From: Struthio camelus
Taxonomy: Eukaryota > Chordata > Aves > Struthioniformes > Struthionidae
Direction: 5' to 3'
DNA length: 64,000 nt
Assembly (NCBI RefSeq): GCF_040807025.1
Contig: NC_090951.1
Coordinates: forward strand, 372,001 to 436,000
Each line of letters starts with the position of its first letter. Positions within the stretch are counted from its first letter, which is position 1. Position numbers and translations under genes: made by a program. Under the pieces are notes generated by a model. The model did not search any database and was not told where the DNA came from. It saw only the letters and a program-made list of their open reading frames with translations. Shown in pieces: positions 23,801 to 64,000 of this stretch.

Positions 23801-25975
23801 TTCCGTCCCCCCCTTCCCGGGGCACTGACGTTCAAAAGGCCAAAAACCGATCAAGACCCCCAGAATAATTCAGAATAGGCTTCGAAGCTTAGCAAGTGTC
23901 CATTTTTACTCCATTTAACACAGCTAAAACACACAAATTAATGTATTAAGAATCATTCAACAACCAAACTGTGACCCTAGAATTTTTCACTAAGATTATA
24001 GATTCGGATTTTCCATTATTTTAATTGCCTGGAATTAAAGCAGGTATCTTCTGTATTTCAAAATTAGCATTAAACTGGAGACATTCCAGAAAAATTTGTA
24101 AAGTCAGCACATGAGGACTGTGACATTAGCCGACCAAAAATAACTTGCTCGGGATATTTTTGCAATTTCGCTAATGCAAGTTATACAGCTATTTCTTAAG
24201 AAGGGAAAGAGGTAGGAATTACTTACGAACCAGGTAAGGAAAGAAGATAAAAGCTTACCTGTATTTTGTAGAACCGTCTATCACAAGATTTTGGGTGCTC
24301 ACCTCCCAAGTGTCTGTTACCAGTCACTCAAAGTTTCACATCTAAGTGGATGAAGCCTTACTCAGACAAGCAATAGCAAAACCCGTGTTCCTGCCTCCCA
24401 TGGCTGAAGTTACATAGCAGAGCATCTGAAAATCTTCTTCCTGCAATTGCTGTCCATCACATCAGCACCAGGCAGTCTTAACTATTACATGCTAATTTTC
24501 ACTGCTATGCTGTTTTAGCAGACTGAAAAGAATGCTTTGAGGCGGGTATTGTTCATTCCCGCACAAGGTCAAGCATTTAAAAAACAAGGTAACAAAAGCC
24601 TCCTGCCTTCTCCATAATCACCAGTGTTTCCAAACTTTAACAAAGACACAAGTCAAACACCCTCACGACAAGTCCGCTCTCAAGAGAGCATCTGGGCTCA
24701 ATCTTAAGTCATCATCACAATTCTTTCCCGATACATTGACTTCCGGTCTAATTTCAGAGTTAACTCCAGATGTGCTTTCCAAATTATGTGTCCCTACTGG
24801 CATTATTACTGTGCCAAACGCTCTCTTAGTTCTAATACATTTCCTTTAAAAAGTTCCTGCCATCTTCCTGGGCTGTCAAAGAATCAGGATTGCAGGCGTA
24901 TGTGTTGCGTACACTCTGAAAGTGCACAGCACTGCCCGTGCAGTATTTTCAGGGCTAAGGCTAGACTCACAGGGATAACTGGGTCAGCATTGTCCTGATG
25001 GAAGGAATGACAAGGAAATGCTTCTGAACAATCTGTCCCGCTCCAGAACTAGGACCTGTGACGAGTGACTTCTTGATGCCATGCAAACTGGCAGTTTTAG
25101 ATACCATATCTAAATGCTCAGGTGAGTATCTGGAGGAATATGGAACTGACAGACAACTCATCCCATCACTGTAGTTAAGTGCAGTCCTAGCCACTTTTTA
25201 TTAATTCATGTCATTAGCCAAGGCAGTCACAGAAAAGGCCATCTAGTTCTTAACACCTCCATACTACATAAATAAGCTGAAAAGCTTGGGGGGAAAAAAA
25301 ATCAAATCCATTTTTCACGGAGCTTTCCCTACAGAAAGGTAGAATTATAATGGATTTTAGCTACAGCATTATAGCAATAGTATAGCAATAGTTCTGTAAC
25401 TATTTTGCCTCAAGAGAATTTCCATAAAGGATGGACACATGGCAATACAGAGGCTATCACATTTTGCAGAAGGAAGTGCAATTGTGTGCCGGAGCGCACA
25501 CGAGAAGATTGTCTAATGCAATGTTACTGCAACTAGAAAACACGGAAGAACTCAGAGCAGGCACTTATATTGCTTTAATGGATAATGGGATTACAGCAGT
25601 CTTCATCCTAGAGGCATACAGAATATGAAAAGAGGCTTTTTAATTAGTGAGGGAATCAACTCCAAGGACAGGCTGCAGATACAGGAAAGTTTTTCTTATG
25701 TTCAATTCTCATCACATCTTTCTAGCACCTGGACGTGTATTGCTGCCTCTAGCTGACAAGCTCTCTTTTAGAAGGATATTTCACATCACTTGTTTAATAA
25801 TTTTTCATAATTGTCAGCACTCATTTTGCTCTTTAAGCTTCCCAGAAAACTTTGAAAAATCTGCACTACCTTCTTGCTTATTATTTCACATTGTCCGACC
25901 TTGTTATGGCCAACTGTAAGAACAAAAAAGGCCTATCCCCCTGTACTTGCAAAAAGCAACAAGGCACAGCTTTTA
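23801..25975. other. Intergenic spacer between PHLPP2 promoter and AP1G1 3' end
   Basis: Ordinary AT-leaning sequence between the CpG island and the probable AP1G1 poly(A) site. I see no exon, RNA gene or recognisable repeat. Confidence 0.6.
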
Positions 25976-25996
25976 AATCATTGAATATTGACTCAT

Positions 25997-26002
25997 TTTA
26001 TT
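25997..26002 (-). terminator. AP1G1: Probable distal poly(A) signal of AP1G1
   Basis: The minus strand reads AATAAA here. About 30-50 nt further downstream follows a GU/U-rich stretch (GCTGTGCCTTGTTGCTTTTT, at about 25,950-25,970), the expected downstream element. Cleavage would fall near 25,975-25,985. Confidence 0.55.
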
Positions 26003-28556
26003 GTTAGTCACTTCGTAATTTGTTTCAACCAAAAGACAATACACACAGCAGAAGTCTAATGCATCCCATGTAAATGTTTACATCCGTTATGCTCCTCACT
26101 CACCTAAGACTTAGCAATTATTTAAATTTTTCACATCTCAAAAATAAGTCTGCAGAAGTTAGAACACCACCAGGCTCCCTGCTCCAATGGCATGTTCATT
26201 TTTTTTTAATTTTTTTATTTTTTAAATATACTGTGAAGGAGGTGGGATGGGGATTCATGTAAAATGCAAATTACAACGTCAGGAAAGAAAAAGGACTATA
26301 CAGGAATAGAGTGAAAGTTCACAGAGGGAAGCAGTCCCATAGCTTCTTCCCTCACAGCCCCCAAGTAGAAAATGAACACATAGAAAGCGCACCAGCAGGT
26401 CTAAAAAAAGCCATCTTTGCTGCTCCATCTTGCAGCCAGTACCAGCCCTGGGGAAGGGACTGAAGCACCTGTGCCAGCTGTTTCAGCATCTTCTGAGTTA
26501 AAGATCCATGGTCCTGTATAGGTGGCAGCCCCCTCACTGCTATTGCTTCAAAAAGTTGTTCAAGGCCATATTTTGTCCCTTCCAAAGCTGGACAAAGTCA
26601 AATCTTAAGACCTTCCCATGTCTCCTCCCCCTTCAGGTCCAATATGGCCACTAATCTTTTTGCCATCTCTTGGCTCAAAAGACAATACATTCACTTGAAA
26701 AAAAACATTCAACCTCTCCCAGCTAAAAAGTCTCCAATGCAGATATAAATAAGATTAGCCATGAAGTCTGTATCTTGCTCCCTGTATGTCCCCCTTACCT
26801 TAAAGCAAGGAGCAGGTTGAGCAGACTGATAAAAACTCTTGCATTCTGCTGGTGGAATAAAGACTGAACGCACTCTGTCCTCAGAGCGCTTCACGAGGTG
26901 GACAAGCGAGTACTCTCCAGCGACAAAACAAAGAAGCAGCACAGAGGCTAAGAGATGTACCAAGGGTCAAGGAGCAAGCAAAGGGATCTGGCATTGAAGA
27001 TAGGGGAAAGTGTGAAACCCAGCCTTCATTTTGGGATAACGTTAGCACCCTATCCCTTAGCAAGAGAAAGGGAAAGAGTTCCAAGGACAACAGGAATGTT
27101 CAGCCGCCACAAGGGAGTACTTCAAAGCCAAGGGACGGCTTCAAGCAGAATACCCTTCAGGTACATGCACCATCTCCTTTAGCCTGACTCAGAAATATGA
27201 CAGGCAGAATAACCTCACAACACACACTTCTGCACAAAGGTGGTTGGAGAAGCCAAGAACAGAAGAGGAACTTATCCGCAAAAAGCTTACCAGACCAACT
27301 ACAAAATTCACCTGCTCTAGCAGACAGAAAACAAGTGCAACAAGAGGGACAAGATACTCTGCTCCCAACTATGCTGCAACAAGTTGGCCAGGAGAGAGAC
27401 CATTTACTTCTTTTTCCCCCTCATCTAATCCTACTGTAGCAGTGATGCTCTTGACAAAAAGGAACAGAGACTGAGTACAGTCTTCAGTACAAGTGACCAC
27501 ATGCAAATCTCTGAGGAGAATGAGGGAGCTCATGGGGCTTTCAGGAACTAAGGCACAGACTTTCCATTAGCTCAGTATCATATCTGGGACACCCTCAGAG
27601 CTCATTAGTCTAGATTCCACATGCTCAGTTTGTGATGCTAAGGAGTTTGAGCTAGTGGGGTGATGAATAAACACAACTGCAGTTGAAATAACAAGAGTGG
27701 ATGCTCAGCACCCAAGAATGGACTCCGATTTGGTCATTTTGTACATGACTGCCTGTTTCACTGTGCTTCTAGCTGAAGCAGAGCACCTAACCACAGATAC
27801 CAAGCCAAGATCCTGTCACAACCCAGCACCAGTTCTGTTCTAAGGCAATCATGTCTTTCTTGCTAGATTTTATAGCCCCTTGCTGATGCTAGTTCCAATA
27901 GAATAAAATGCCTCTTCCCCAGTTCAAAGGCCCTAACTGGTTTTCTCAGTAAGGCAGCAAAAACATCCTCCAACAAGAACTCATTCCACCACACGGATGA
28001 ACGCTGAAGTCATTGATGCAGTTAGTCCAATGCCATATTGCTTAATGCAGTTAAAACTAAAGCAATTTGAAAAACTAAAATGGCCTCCTGCTTCAGATTC
28101 AAGGGCAGAATTGGTCCTTTAATTCTCCCTAAACACACTGTGCTCCACTCCTGCAATATTTCTGGCAAGGACTAGAGCCCAGTGTTAGCACTTTTGCAGC
28201 CACATAAAGGCCAGGGCCTAAGCTTGCTGTCACACCACTGAAGGATTACCGTCTGGAAAGCCCTGTAACAGAAATAAAGAAGATGCAACCCCCAGCATTG
28301 GGGTTGGAAGCTGCAGTACCAGCACGCTCACAGATGAACATCCGAGATACGCCCTTCCCTCTCGCTCCCTGAAGGGTGCTGAACACCTGAATAGTCCTCT
28401 CACACTGTGCCTTATGCCCTATATATCATCTCCATGAAACATTGCTACCTGAACAACAGTTCGTACTAGGAAGCATGACTCAACACGGCTGTTCCCTACG
28501 CTTAGAAGAGTATTAGACTTCACATTTTTGGACCCACATACTCAAAACAACTGGCC

Positions 28557-28562
28557 TTTATT
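28557..28562 (-). terminator. AP1G1: Possible proximal AP1G1 poly(A) signal
   Basis: An AATAAA hexamer on the minus strand followed within 40 nt by the GU-rich stretch TTGTTTTGAGTATGTGG. It could give a 1.3-kb 3' UTR isoform. Confidence 0.3.
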
Positions 28563-28563
28563 T

Positions 28564-28590
28564 AAAACAAACAAACAAACAAACAAAAAA
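28564..28590 (+). repeat. (AAAC)n simple repeat in AP1G1 3' UTR
   Basis: Five to six AAAC units. On the transcript strand it is a GTTT repeat. Confidence 0.9.
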
Positions 28591-28722
28591 CACACTTCAG
28601 TTCCTTTCAGTCTGAGGATGAGCCTGAACTATTACAGATTTATCTGAAAGGGGAGCAAGGAGCAAACTATAAGGATCAATTAAGTAACAAAATGGGAAAA
28701 GGTCTCTTTAAACCGCATGGTC

Positions 28723-28728
28723 TTTATT
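28723..28728 (-). terminator. AP1G1: Possible proximal AP1G1 poly(A) signal
   Basis: An AATAAA hexamer on the minus strand about 1.1 kb after the stop codon. No strong GU-rich element follows closely, so its use is uncertain. Confidence 0.25.
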
Positions 28729-29833
28729 TCAGTGCCAATGTTACAGATACAACACAAATGTCCCAGTCAGAACAAACTCAAATGGAATCCAGGGATCTAC
28801 AACAGGCTCTGGAAATTAAATTGGGGAGAAGGTCTGGAATAACTGGGAAAAGTGACTTTGCAGCATAGTCTCTGATGAGTCTCCCAGCAGGCAACAGGGC
28901 CCTTGCTCAAAGGGTGATCTACAAAATTGAGCATGTCCTTTTTACCCATAAACCACAGTCAATGGGTTAAAGGCTTTGAAAATGTCTGTAGCAGTAAACC
29001 AGCTGCTTGGATCTCTACATCTTTCATACATCATCACACTCCCTGGGGCAGCTACAGAAAACTGACTGTGAATCTGCACAGCTGCAGCCAATGATAGAAA
29101 GCAAAGAAAATTCAAGTGTCAGGGCTTAAACTTTCAAGTACAGCACCAAAGCAATTTGATCAACTTTCACCAGGCACCTCCTTGCTCACACTGTCCCAGG
29201 TTTGCAGATGAACTCCTAAGGCCTGACTTGCTCTTGGTATGTATCGCGTAACTAAGAGGTGTGTGTGTATAGTGATGCACAGAATAGGCCACAAGAAGCC
29301 TCCAACCCCTTCAGACAAAGGAGATACAGGAAGAAAGAGGCAGGGCACCCTAACATTCTTTAAGTCCCCAATCTGAGCCCCAAATGAAAGTGCCTGAAGA
29401 TAAGCCAGCTAGTAATGAATGAAAACGCACCTTGCCCTCCCCAGGGAAAAAGGACAGCAGAAAGAAGGGGCAGCTGTTCACTTGCTGCAGAGAGAAGAAA
29501 GTTTCCCTGCAAGAAATTCCAGACTTCTCTTCCAACCAGGCTGTGTTTCTTTGGGGGGGGAGAAGGGAATGTTGCTTCTGGCTGTGAATGCATGTGTGAG
29601 GGAGTGCAGAGTAGCCTCCACAAGCAGCCAGCCTCATCAGCGGAGGAGAGGAGATTAGTCTTAACAGATATGCTTCAAAGTCAGCAATCACTTCAGGAAA
29701 ATTCCTCCTCATCAGCAGGTCTCATCTGTTCCCCATGCCCATGGTGCGGTTTGGGGGGATTTCCAGGGATCACAACCTTCTTCCCAGAGTTCCTTTGATT
29801 GGGTGGGGTGAGAATAAGAATGGTGCCAGAGCC

Positions 29834-58970
<29,137 letters not shown>

Positions 58971-59524
58971 TCATATTTTAGCATAAAGAAAATTTATTTC
59001 TTATCCCACAATTACAAAAATGTAAGGAACAAGAAAATATAGACTGCTTCAGGGCTTGGTTAAAATGAAACTTGAACACCAGAGGAATTCTCTATACACC
59101 CCAGGAATTTAAGTTCTCATCTTTGCTGTTCCATTTTCACAGAACATTACAGACAGAAGTTGCTATGCTCTGAGCTGGCTATCAAGTGAACATAACATGA
59201 CTCCCCACTTGAAAGGGGAAGGAAAGGAACTTGGCAATGCCTGTTCTCACGTTCACATCTTCTGACTTTCTCCAGAAGTCACGCTCAAATAGAGATGATC
59301 CCAAAACCTTGATGAATTAGGACGCAAATCCTTCACGAAAAAAAATCAATGCTGCTTAATAAAGAACACAAAATTTCAGAGAGGTGTTTCTGATATCTAT
59401 GCTTCAAAAATTCTGCCTCCTTGTGCTATGCACACTTCTTTCTTAGAGGGATAAAAGTAGGCAGAAAAAAGCAGACTGCAAGAGCAATCCTGACAGTGTG
59501 GATACATTTCAGAGACTCTTCTTT

Positions 59525-59555
59525 AAAAAAAGAAAGAAAGAAAGAAAAAAAAAAA
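59525..59555 (+). repeat. (AAAG)n/poly(A) simple repeat
   Basis: AAAG units flanked by A runs in AP1G1 intron 1. Confidence 0.85.
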
Positions 59556-60204
59556 GGCAAGTTGACACTGTCCCTTTATTACACACCAGCCAGAACAATC
59601 TTTTCTAAAACAAATAAGCCCCTCACATTATCATCTGGTGGCACTGTGTGAAAGGAAAGTCTATCCTACATGAACTCTGAGCAGTTTCATTTTACCAGAT
59701 GAAACACAGATTGAGCTGTCTGACCCAGACAGCAATTTGTTTTCTTGAATACCCAAGAGAGAAATGGCTTTCTAAAAAAAGTCAAACTTAAGAATTATAT
59801 CCAACAGTTGAGCATTCAAGTTCTTATACTCACCAAAGCAGTCTCTTGACTTTTTAGGAAGACCAGGCTATGCATGTACCTCACAATCTTTTTTCACGCA
59901 TGCAAGACTGAAGATAACTATTCTGATGACACATAAATGTCCTGCCAACTTGCAAGAACTTATTCAGCATGGCAGTCTGTTACAGATTTTGTCTGGGTCA
60001 CCATTCTCCCAAATCAGTGTCTCACACATTTCAAGCGCTGCCGTATCACAACGAATCACTTGCACACACGACGCAGTATATTGGAATGCACGAGGGACTA
60101 GGCAGGCTGAGAAGCATACTGAGCTAGTAGCGGACTTGTTTGCTAAAGAAATTAAACACAAACAATGAGTAAAGGTGGCCTCACAGTAAAACAGCTGAGT
60201 GCTG

Positions 60205-60330
60205 TTCTACAGATCTGGATTATAAACCTGATCTGCTACAGAATTCACACATAACATTAAGTTACTTCAGTCAAACTATGTAGCGCCTCATATTCCAGTT
60301 GCCCATCTTCATATCTAGAGCTTGAATTGG
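60205..60330 (+). mobile_element. MIR-like SINE relic in AP1G1 intron 1
   Basis: ATCTGCTACAG, AACATTAAGTTACTTCAGTC, CTATGTAGCGCCTCATATTC and TTGCCCATCTTCATAT follow the order of the MIR core (TCTGCCAC, GGGCAAGTTACTTAACC, TGTGCCTCAGTTTCC, CATCTGTAAAAT). Diverged; call by eye only. Confidence 0.5.
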
Positions 60331-60429
60331 CAGAAACATTCAATTTTGAAAATGAAGAGTTGCTCTTTCAGCATAAGGAAACTCTGCCCTAAGATGCCTC
60401 AAAGTGAAGGATCAAGATTATTGGCTATT

Positions 60430-60520
60430 TTAGTCCTTAGTCTTGCCTCGCTTCTCCATACATGAGGTTAATAACAGTTCCTCACATTACTGTGATATGA
60501 AATAAATTAGTGCTTCCTAA
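60430..60520 (+). mobile_element. Second MIR-like fragment in AP1G1 intron 1
   Basis: TCTTGCCTCGCTTCTCCATA, CATGAGGTTAATAACAGTTC and CTCACATTACTGTGATATG parallel the 3' half of MIR (TGTGCCTCAGTTTCTCCATC, ATGAGGATAATAATAGT, CCTACCTCACAGGGTTGTTG). It may be a second insertion, or the continuation of the first after an insertion of about 100 bp. Confidence 0.45.
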
Positions 60521-61977
60521 TCATTCAGATGCTGCACTAACGAGCATCAGAGAAACGGTCAAGGGAAAGTACGAAATCAGTCTTCAGAACAGTATTTGAA
60601 CGTGCATTAAAAAGGCCGTTGAGTGCTGCGGTCACGTTCTTTCAATGATGCTTGCCCAACATTTCTGAATTTTTGAAAGCAAACTGGAAAGATTTTCTTC
60701 AGGCAGCATCATATCAATATGTACATGGGGAAACCATTGGCTGGGTGTGACTCCCTAGACTGGTAACACGGAGCTCTGCTCTTGAGCTAACAACTGCAAG
60801 CGACAGTCCTAGAGCACCATCTTTCTAGCAGCAAGGTAAAATTCTATGATCGCGAGAGACCGAACATACAAACCCTGCTGAGAATCGGGAGCTATGCACT
60901 GGAACACGTTTATTGGACACTGCCTCTGGAGGCTGTAGCTTCTAAAGTGCAAGTCTCAAAGGAGCATGCACAAACCAACTTTTCAAACGTTGTTTGGCCA
61001 AACTGGAACAAGATTTTCACAGAAACAACACAATATATCCTCAAAACAAAAGGACAACCCCTACCACTTGCATAGGTTCAGCCAGAACCATGAAGGTTCC
61101 AAAGCTTTTCAAATAAAAGGCAGTTTAATTCTATCGGTTCCCCCCTCCCCCTATATCCTCTCACCTACCCATAATAAAATACTTTTCCTACCCTGAAAGG
61201 ACAAAATAGACTTATCTAAAATCCTGCAACAAGCCTCTGACAAATGCCTTACTTGAGAAATTTCAGACTAGCAGAGATATTAAAAAAAAAATCTGAAAAT
61301 AACTTAAAAAAAATGAAAGCATGGTTTTAAACAGCATGTAAAATTAAGGTAACTGTGTAAAAGTTAATTACTGCAGAGAAAGCTAGAGCGTCGGTTTAGT
61401 GTGCAATGTTTGCTTCACAGTTGCTGCCTGGTTGTGTTGCTTTACTCTGTGGTAATTTATTCCTAGTGAAAAGAGATAGAGAGAGTAGAGTGTATGCTGT
61501 TACTGGAGAGTCGTTAACCTGCTGTCAACTACGCCCTAGCACATTCCTCAGTAACTTGCCTGCCTAGGCCTATCCTTAGAGCGAGCCTTCAGAGCTGAAA
61601 CTCTGAATAAAACTTAAGGCACAGGGTTTATCTACCTGGGAGGCTATTCTGAAGTAAGATAGGATACAGTCCCCCAAGTTCTGTGCATCCTTGTAACATC
61701 ACCAGTTTAAGTTTGTTTTAAAATGATCACATCAGAAGTGGTTGAACCTAGGCTATAAATAAATAAACAAATAAAATCTGGTCTTATGAATCTCCTACAA
61801 AAGCTATTCTTAATTCAAGTTGAACCCTCATTTCTGTCAACTCATTCTACTAATTTACATGAAGAACATGTTCTAGGCACCCTTCACTAGAAACGTCTCT
61901 AGTATTTTCTAACTTAAGAAGGAACTATATCTCTGTGTTTACTGAATGCACAGCCAAAGGTGGCAGAAAGCAAAAGA

Positions 61978-62170
61978 AACATAACGGCCATACCAGGTCA
62001 GACCAAAGCTCCATCCTGTTCAGTATCCTGTCTGCAACAATGGCCAATAGCAGAAGCCTAGGGAAGAGTATAAGAACAAGGGCAAGCACTTAGCAACACT
62101 TCCCCAGAATACTCTTGCAGTCTCCAACATTTTGTGGCTCAAGAACTTCCAAAGCCAGACATTGCATCAA
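61978..62170 (+). repeat. Old sauropsid interspersed repeat (GGCCATACCAGGTCAGACCA type)
   Basis: The stretch reads ACGGCCATACCAGGTCAGAC, then AAAGCTCCATCCTGTTCAGT, ATCCTGTCTGCAACAATGGC and CAATAGCAGAAGCCTAGGG. It continues to a block around TTTGTGGCTCAAGAACTTCC and AAGCCAGACATTGCATC. I recognise this combination from many bird, turtle and crocodilian loci as an ancient repeat, probably a LINE 3' end. I cannot name its family with certainty. It lies in AP1G1 intron 1. Confidence 0.6.
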
Positions 62171-64000
62171 ATCTTCACCAGATTTGCCTCGTTCTGTTTG
62201 GAACCCAGGTAAACTTCTAGCATCAACAACATCCTGCAGAACAGAGTTCCAGCTTGATTGCACACTGTGGAGAACCACCTCCTTCACTTGCTCTGTATTT
62301 TCCCAACTGCTTGGTTCTGTTGATGCTTCCAATTCTTCTGTTAGGAGAGACAATAACAGTCATTCCCCATGTAGCTTTTATGTGAAACTCATGATCTTGT
62401 ATTTTCCATTTTTGTCTCCCGCTCACTCTCTCCAGTCCATGACTCCAGGTTATCTTTGTTACATTATCTGTGCATCCTACAGTTCTCCTATGACCTTTCT
62501 GAAGGGGTGGGAGGAAGAAAGGGGGAAAGTAAAACTACAGACAGGATTTAAAAGATGGAGGCGCCATTGTTTTTATACGTCCTATAAACGTCTTCTACTT
62601 TTCCCCCCATTACTTCCTATTCATTCCTAACAATCAGTTTGGGGTTCCGATTGCTACAAAGCGCTCGGCTTGTGTTTTTCATAGAACAGTCTTTCATAAA
62701 TCCAAAATCTCATTCCTGGATGGCAACGGCCAGCTCAGAGCTCATAATTAAGTTCAGACTGCCCTCACACGTACACACCATGCATTTCTCCACCAGTTTT
62801 GTCCACCCAAACACTTGCTGAAAAATTTGGAAAAAATAATTAAACCACAACAAAGTAAGAACACTCCACTGCCAGAATAATCCTTTGCAGTCTGAGGCAA
62901 CAGTCTCAAAATCACTAAGGTGACCTATGTGCAGGCTAATGCTGAAAGAGGTGGTCTCACTCTGTCCCCCATTGTACTGACATTCACGTTCCTGAGACAC
63001 AGAGTATCAGCTCAGGCAACCTGTCCACCTGGAAACCAGCTTGCCGCTTTCCTCCCAAAAAGAGCAGTTTTCAGACAGATCGGTTTGGCTAGCGCCGACA
63101 CAAAGGCGGCATCAAGAAACTACAGCTTTGGGAGATTTGGGGTGAAGTTCTCCCTCCGGCAGTAAACCACACTTAGGCTATGGTTCTGCAGTCTAGTTAA
63201 GTTGATCTAAATCTTTAATGTTCCTGAAAAGTTAGATAGGGGCTATTACAAGTTGAAACTTTTTTTTTTTTTTTAAAGGAAAGAATTCTTTGCAAACTTT
63301 TTGAAAAGTTCTAACGCATAGTTTGCAAATAGACTGAAGTTTGGCAAGGAGTTGTTTTAAAATCAGAAATCCTTTTAGCTCCCATTCTGTATTCGAAGAG
63401 ATTATAAACTGCTGAACGCTGATACCGTCAGCCTGAGACTTGTACAACAGCATAGCTTTCCTGGCCACATGCCTGAAACTCATTCTGTAGGTATGCGCCC
63501 ATAGAGGACTTAAGCATTTTAAATTAAGCTTGGCCCTAGACAACACAAAGTAAAAGGACAAACTGCCCTTTAGTCAAGGGGAAACAGCACTGAACAAAGT
63601 TACCATATATTCTAAGCACAGCTTTTTATGAATATTAATTCTTCTTCCTTCACAGACATTTAGGCAAGACTTCCTACCTCACTGACAGGAGAGGTAAAAC
63701 GAAAGCAAACGCTGGAGATCTAATACGATTTCACCCCAAGGTGAAATCCATTTCACTGAACTGAACAGAAATGCATAACCTATACTTACAAATGCTCTTG
63801 CATAAAACAAACAATTAGCAAATCACATTGTAAAGATTATTTCTCCTCCTCACATCACAACCACAGGAAAGTTAGCAGAAGCTAGCATTTAGGAAAGCAA
63901 GCAATTCAAGAATAAATAAATACTGCTGATGAAATGATAACTACATTATGAGGCTACCTCTACTTTACATTTAATTGTGTAATATGCTAACAGGCAGTTA

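Larger units (their letters stand above)
25976..29833 (-). other. AP1G1: AP1G1 3' UTR (predicted, about 3.85 kb)
   Basis: No splice site or coding similarity is seen downstream of the AP1G1 stop until a plausible poly(A) signal at 25997-26002. Mammalian AP1G1 also has a 3' UTR of several kilobases, so the length fits. The stretch contains an AAAC simple repeat (28564-28590) and two earlier AATAAA hexamers that could be used as proximal sites. Small open frames inside it resemble nothing known. The 3' boundary is an inference. Confidence 0.6.

Noticed and set aside
22547..23878. Longest open frames in the window (443 codons plus, 430 codons minus) across the CpG island
   Set aside because: GC-rich sequence lacks stop codons, and all frames stay open. 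The Pro/Arg/Gly-rich translations are low complexity. Only the part matching PHLPP2 exon 2 and the predicted exon 1 is kept.
26709..26963. Minus-strand open frame with a signal-peptide-like start (MVHLLASVLLLCFVAG)
   Set aside because: It lies in the predicted AP1G1 3' UTR, is only 84 codons and resembles no known protein. A chance hydrophobic start is likelier.

Overview
The window is vertebrate nuclear DNA, most probably from a bird. Three things point that way: long GT-AG introns between short exons whose translations match well-known vertebrate proteins, a chicken-repeat-1 (CR1) LINE with the bird-type reverse transcriptase, and a low overall repeat load. It holds parts of two genes on the minus strand, in the head-to-tail order they also have on human 16q22: AP1G1 (upstream, right side) and PHLPP2 (downstream, left side). 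There is no prokaryotic-type gene, operon, CRISPR array or viral genome here.

Right part (about 25,980-64,000, minus strand): AP1G1, the gamma-1 adaptin subunit of the AP-1 clathrin adaptor. All 22 coding exons are present, from the ATG at 58,910 to the stop at 29,834. The exon lengths sum to 2,463 nt (820 codons plus stop) with every splice phase consistent. Only the non-coding first exon and promoter lie beyond the right edge. A long 3' UTR runs to a probable poly(A) site near 25,980. Introns hold several old MIR-like SINE relics and one old sauropsid repeat, plus homopurine/homopyrimidine tracts, some of which form the polypyrimidine tracts of exons 15 and 23.

Middle (about 23,720-25,980): a short intergenic spacer with no gene that I can see, then a very GC-rich CpG island (about 22,840-23,800) that is the PHLPP2 promoter and first exon. 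The upstream half of the island is a nested array of CCGGA units and long G runs.

Left part (1-23,254, minus strand): the first seven coding exons of PHLPP2, the PH-domain leucine-rich-repeat protein phosphatase (375 complete codons). They cover a low-complexity N-terminus, the RA-like region, the PH domain and the first leucine-rich repeats. The remaining LRRs, the PP2C-type phosphatase domain and the C-terminus lie beyond the left edge. Intron 2 carries a decayed 3.1-kb CR1 LINE in antisense orientation.

The two genes are not known to act in one pathway: AP1G1 sorts cargo at the trans-Golgi/endosomes, PHLPP2 dephosphorylates AKT and PKC. Their adjacency is conserved synteny. I found no undescribed system. 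The points most worth checking are the predicted N-terminal extension of PHLPP2 (the residue aligned to the human start Met is Val), the CCGGA/G-run promoter array, the C-rich splice tract before AP1G1 exon 15, and the apparent absence of a recognisable SNORD71 in the AP1G1 introns.
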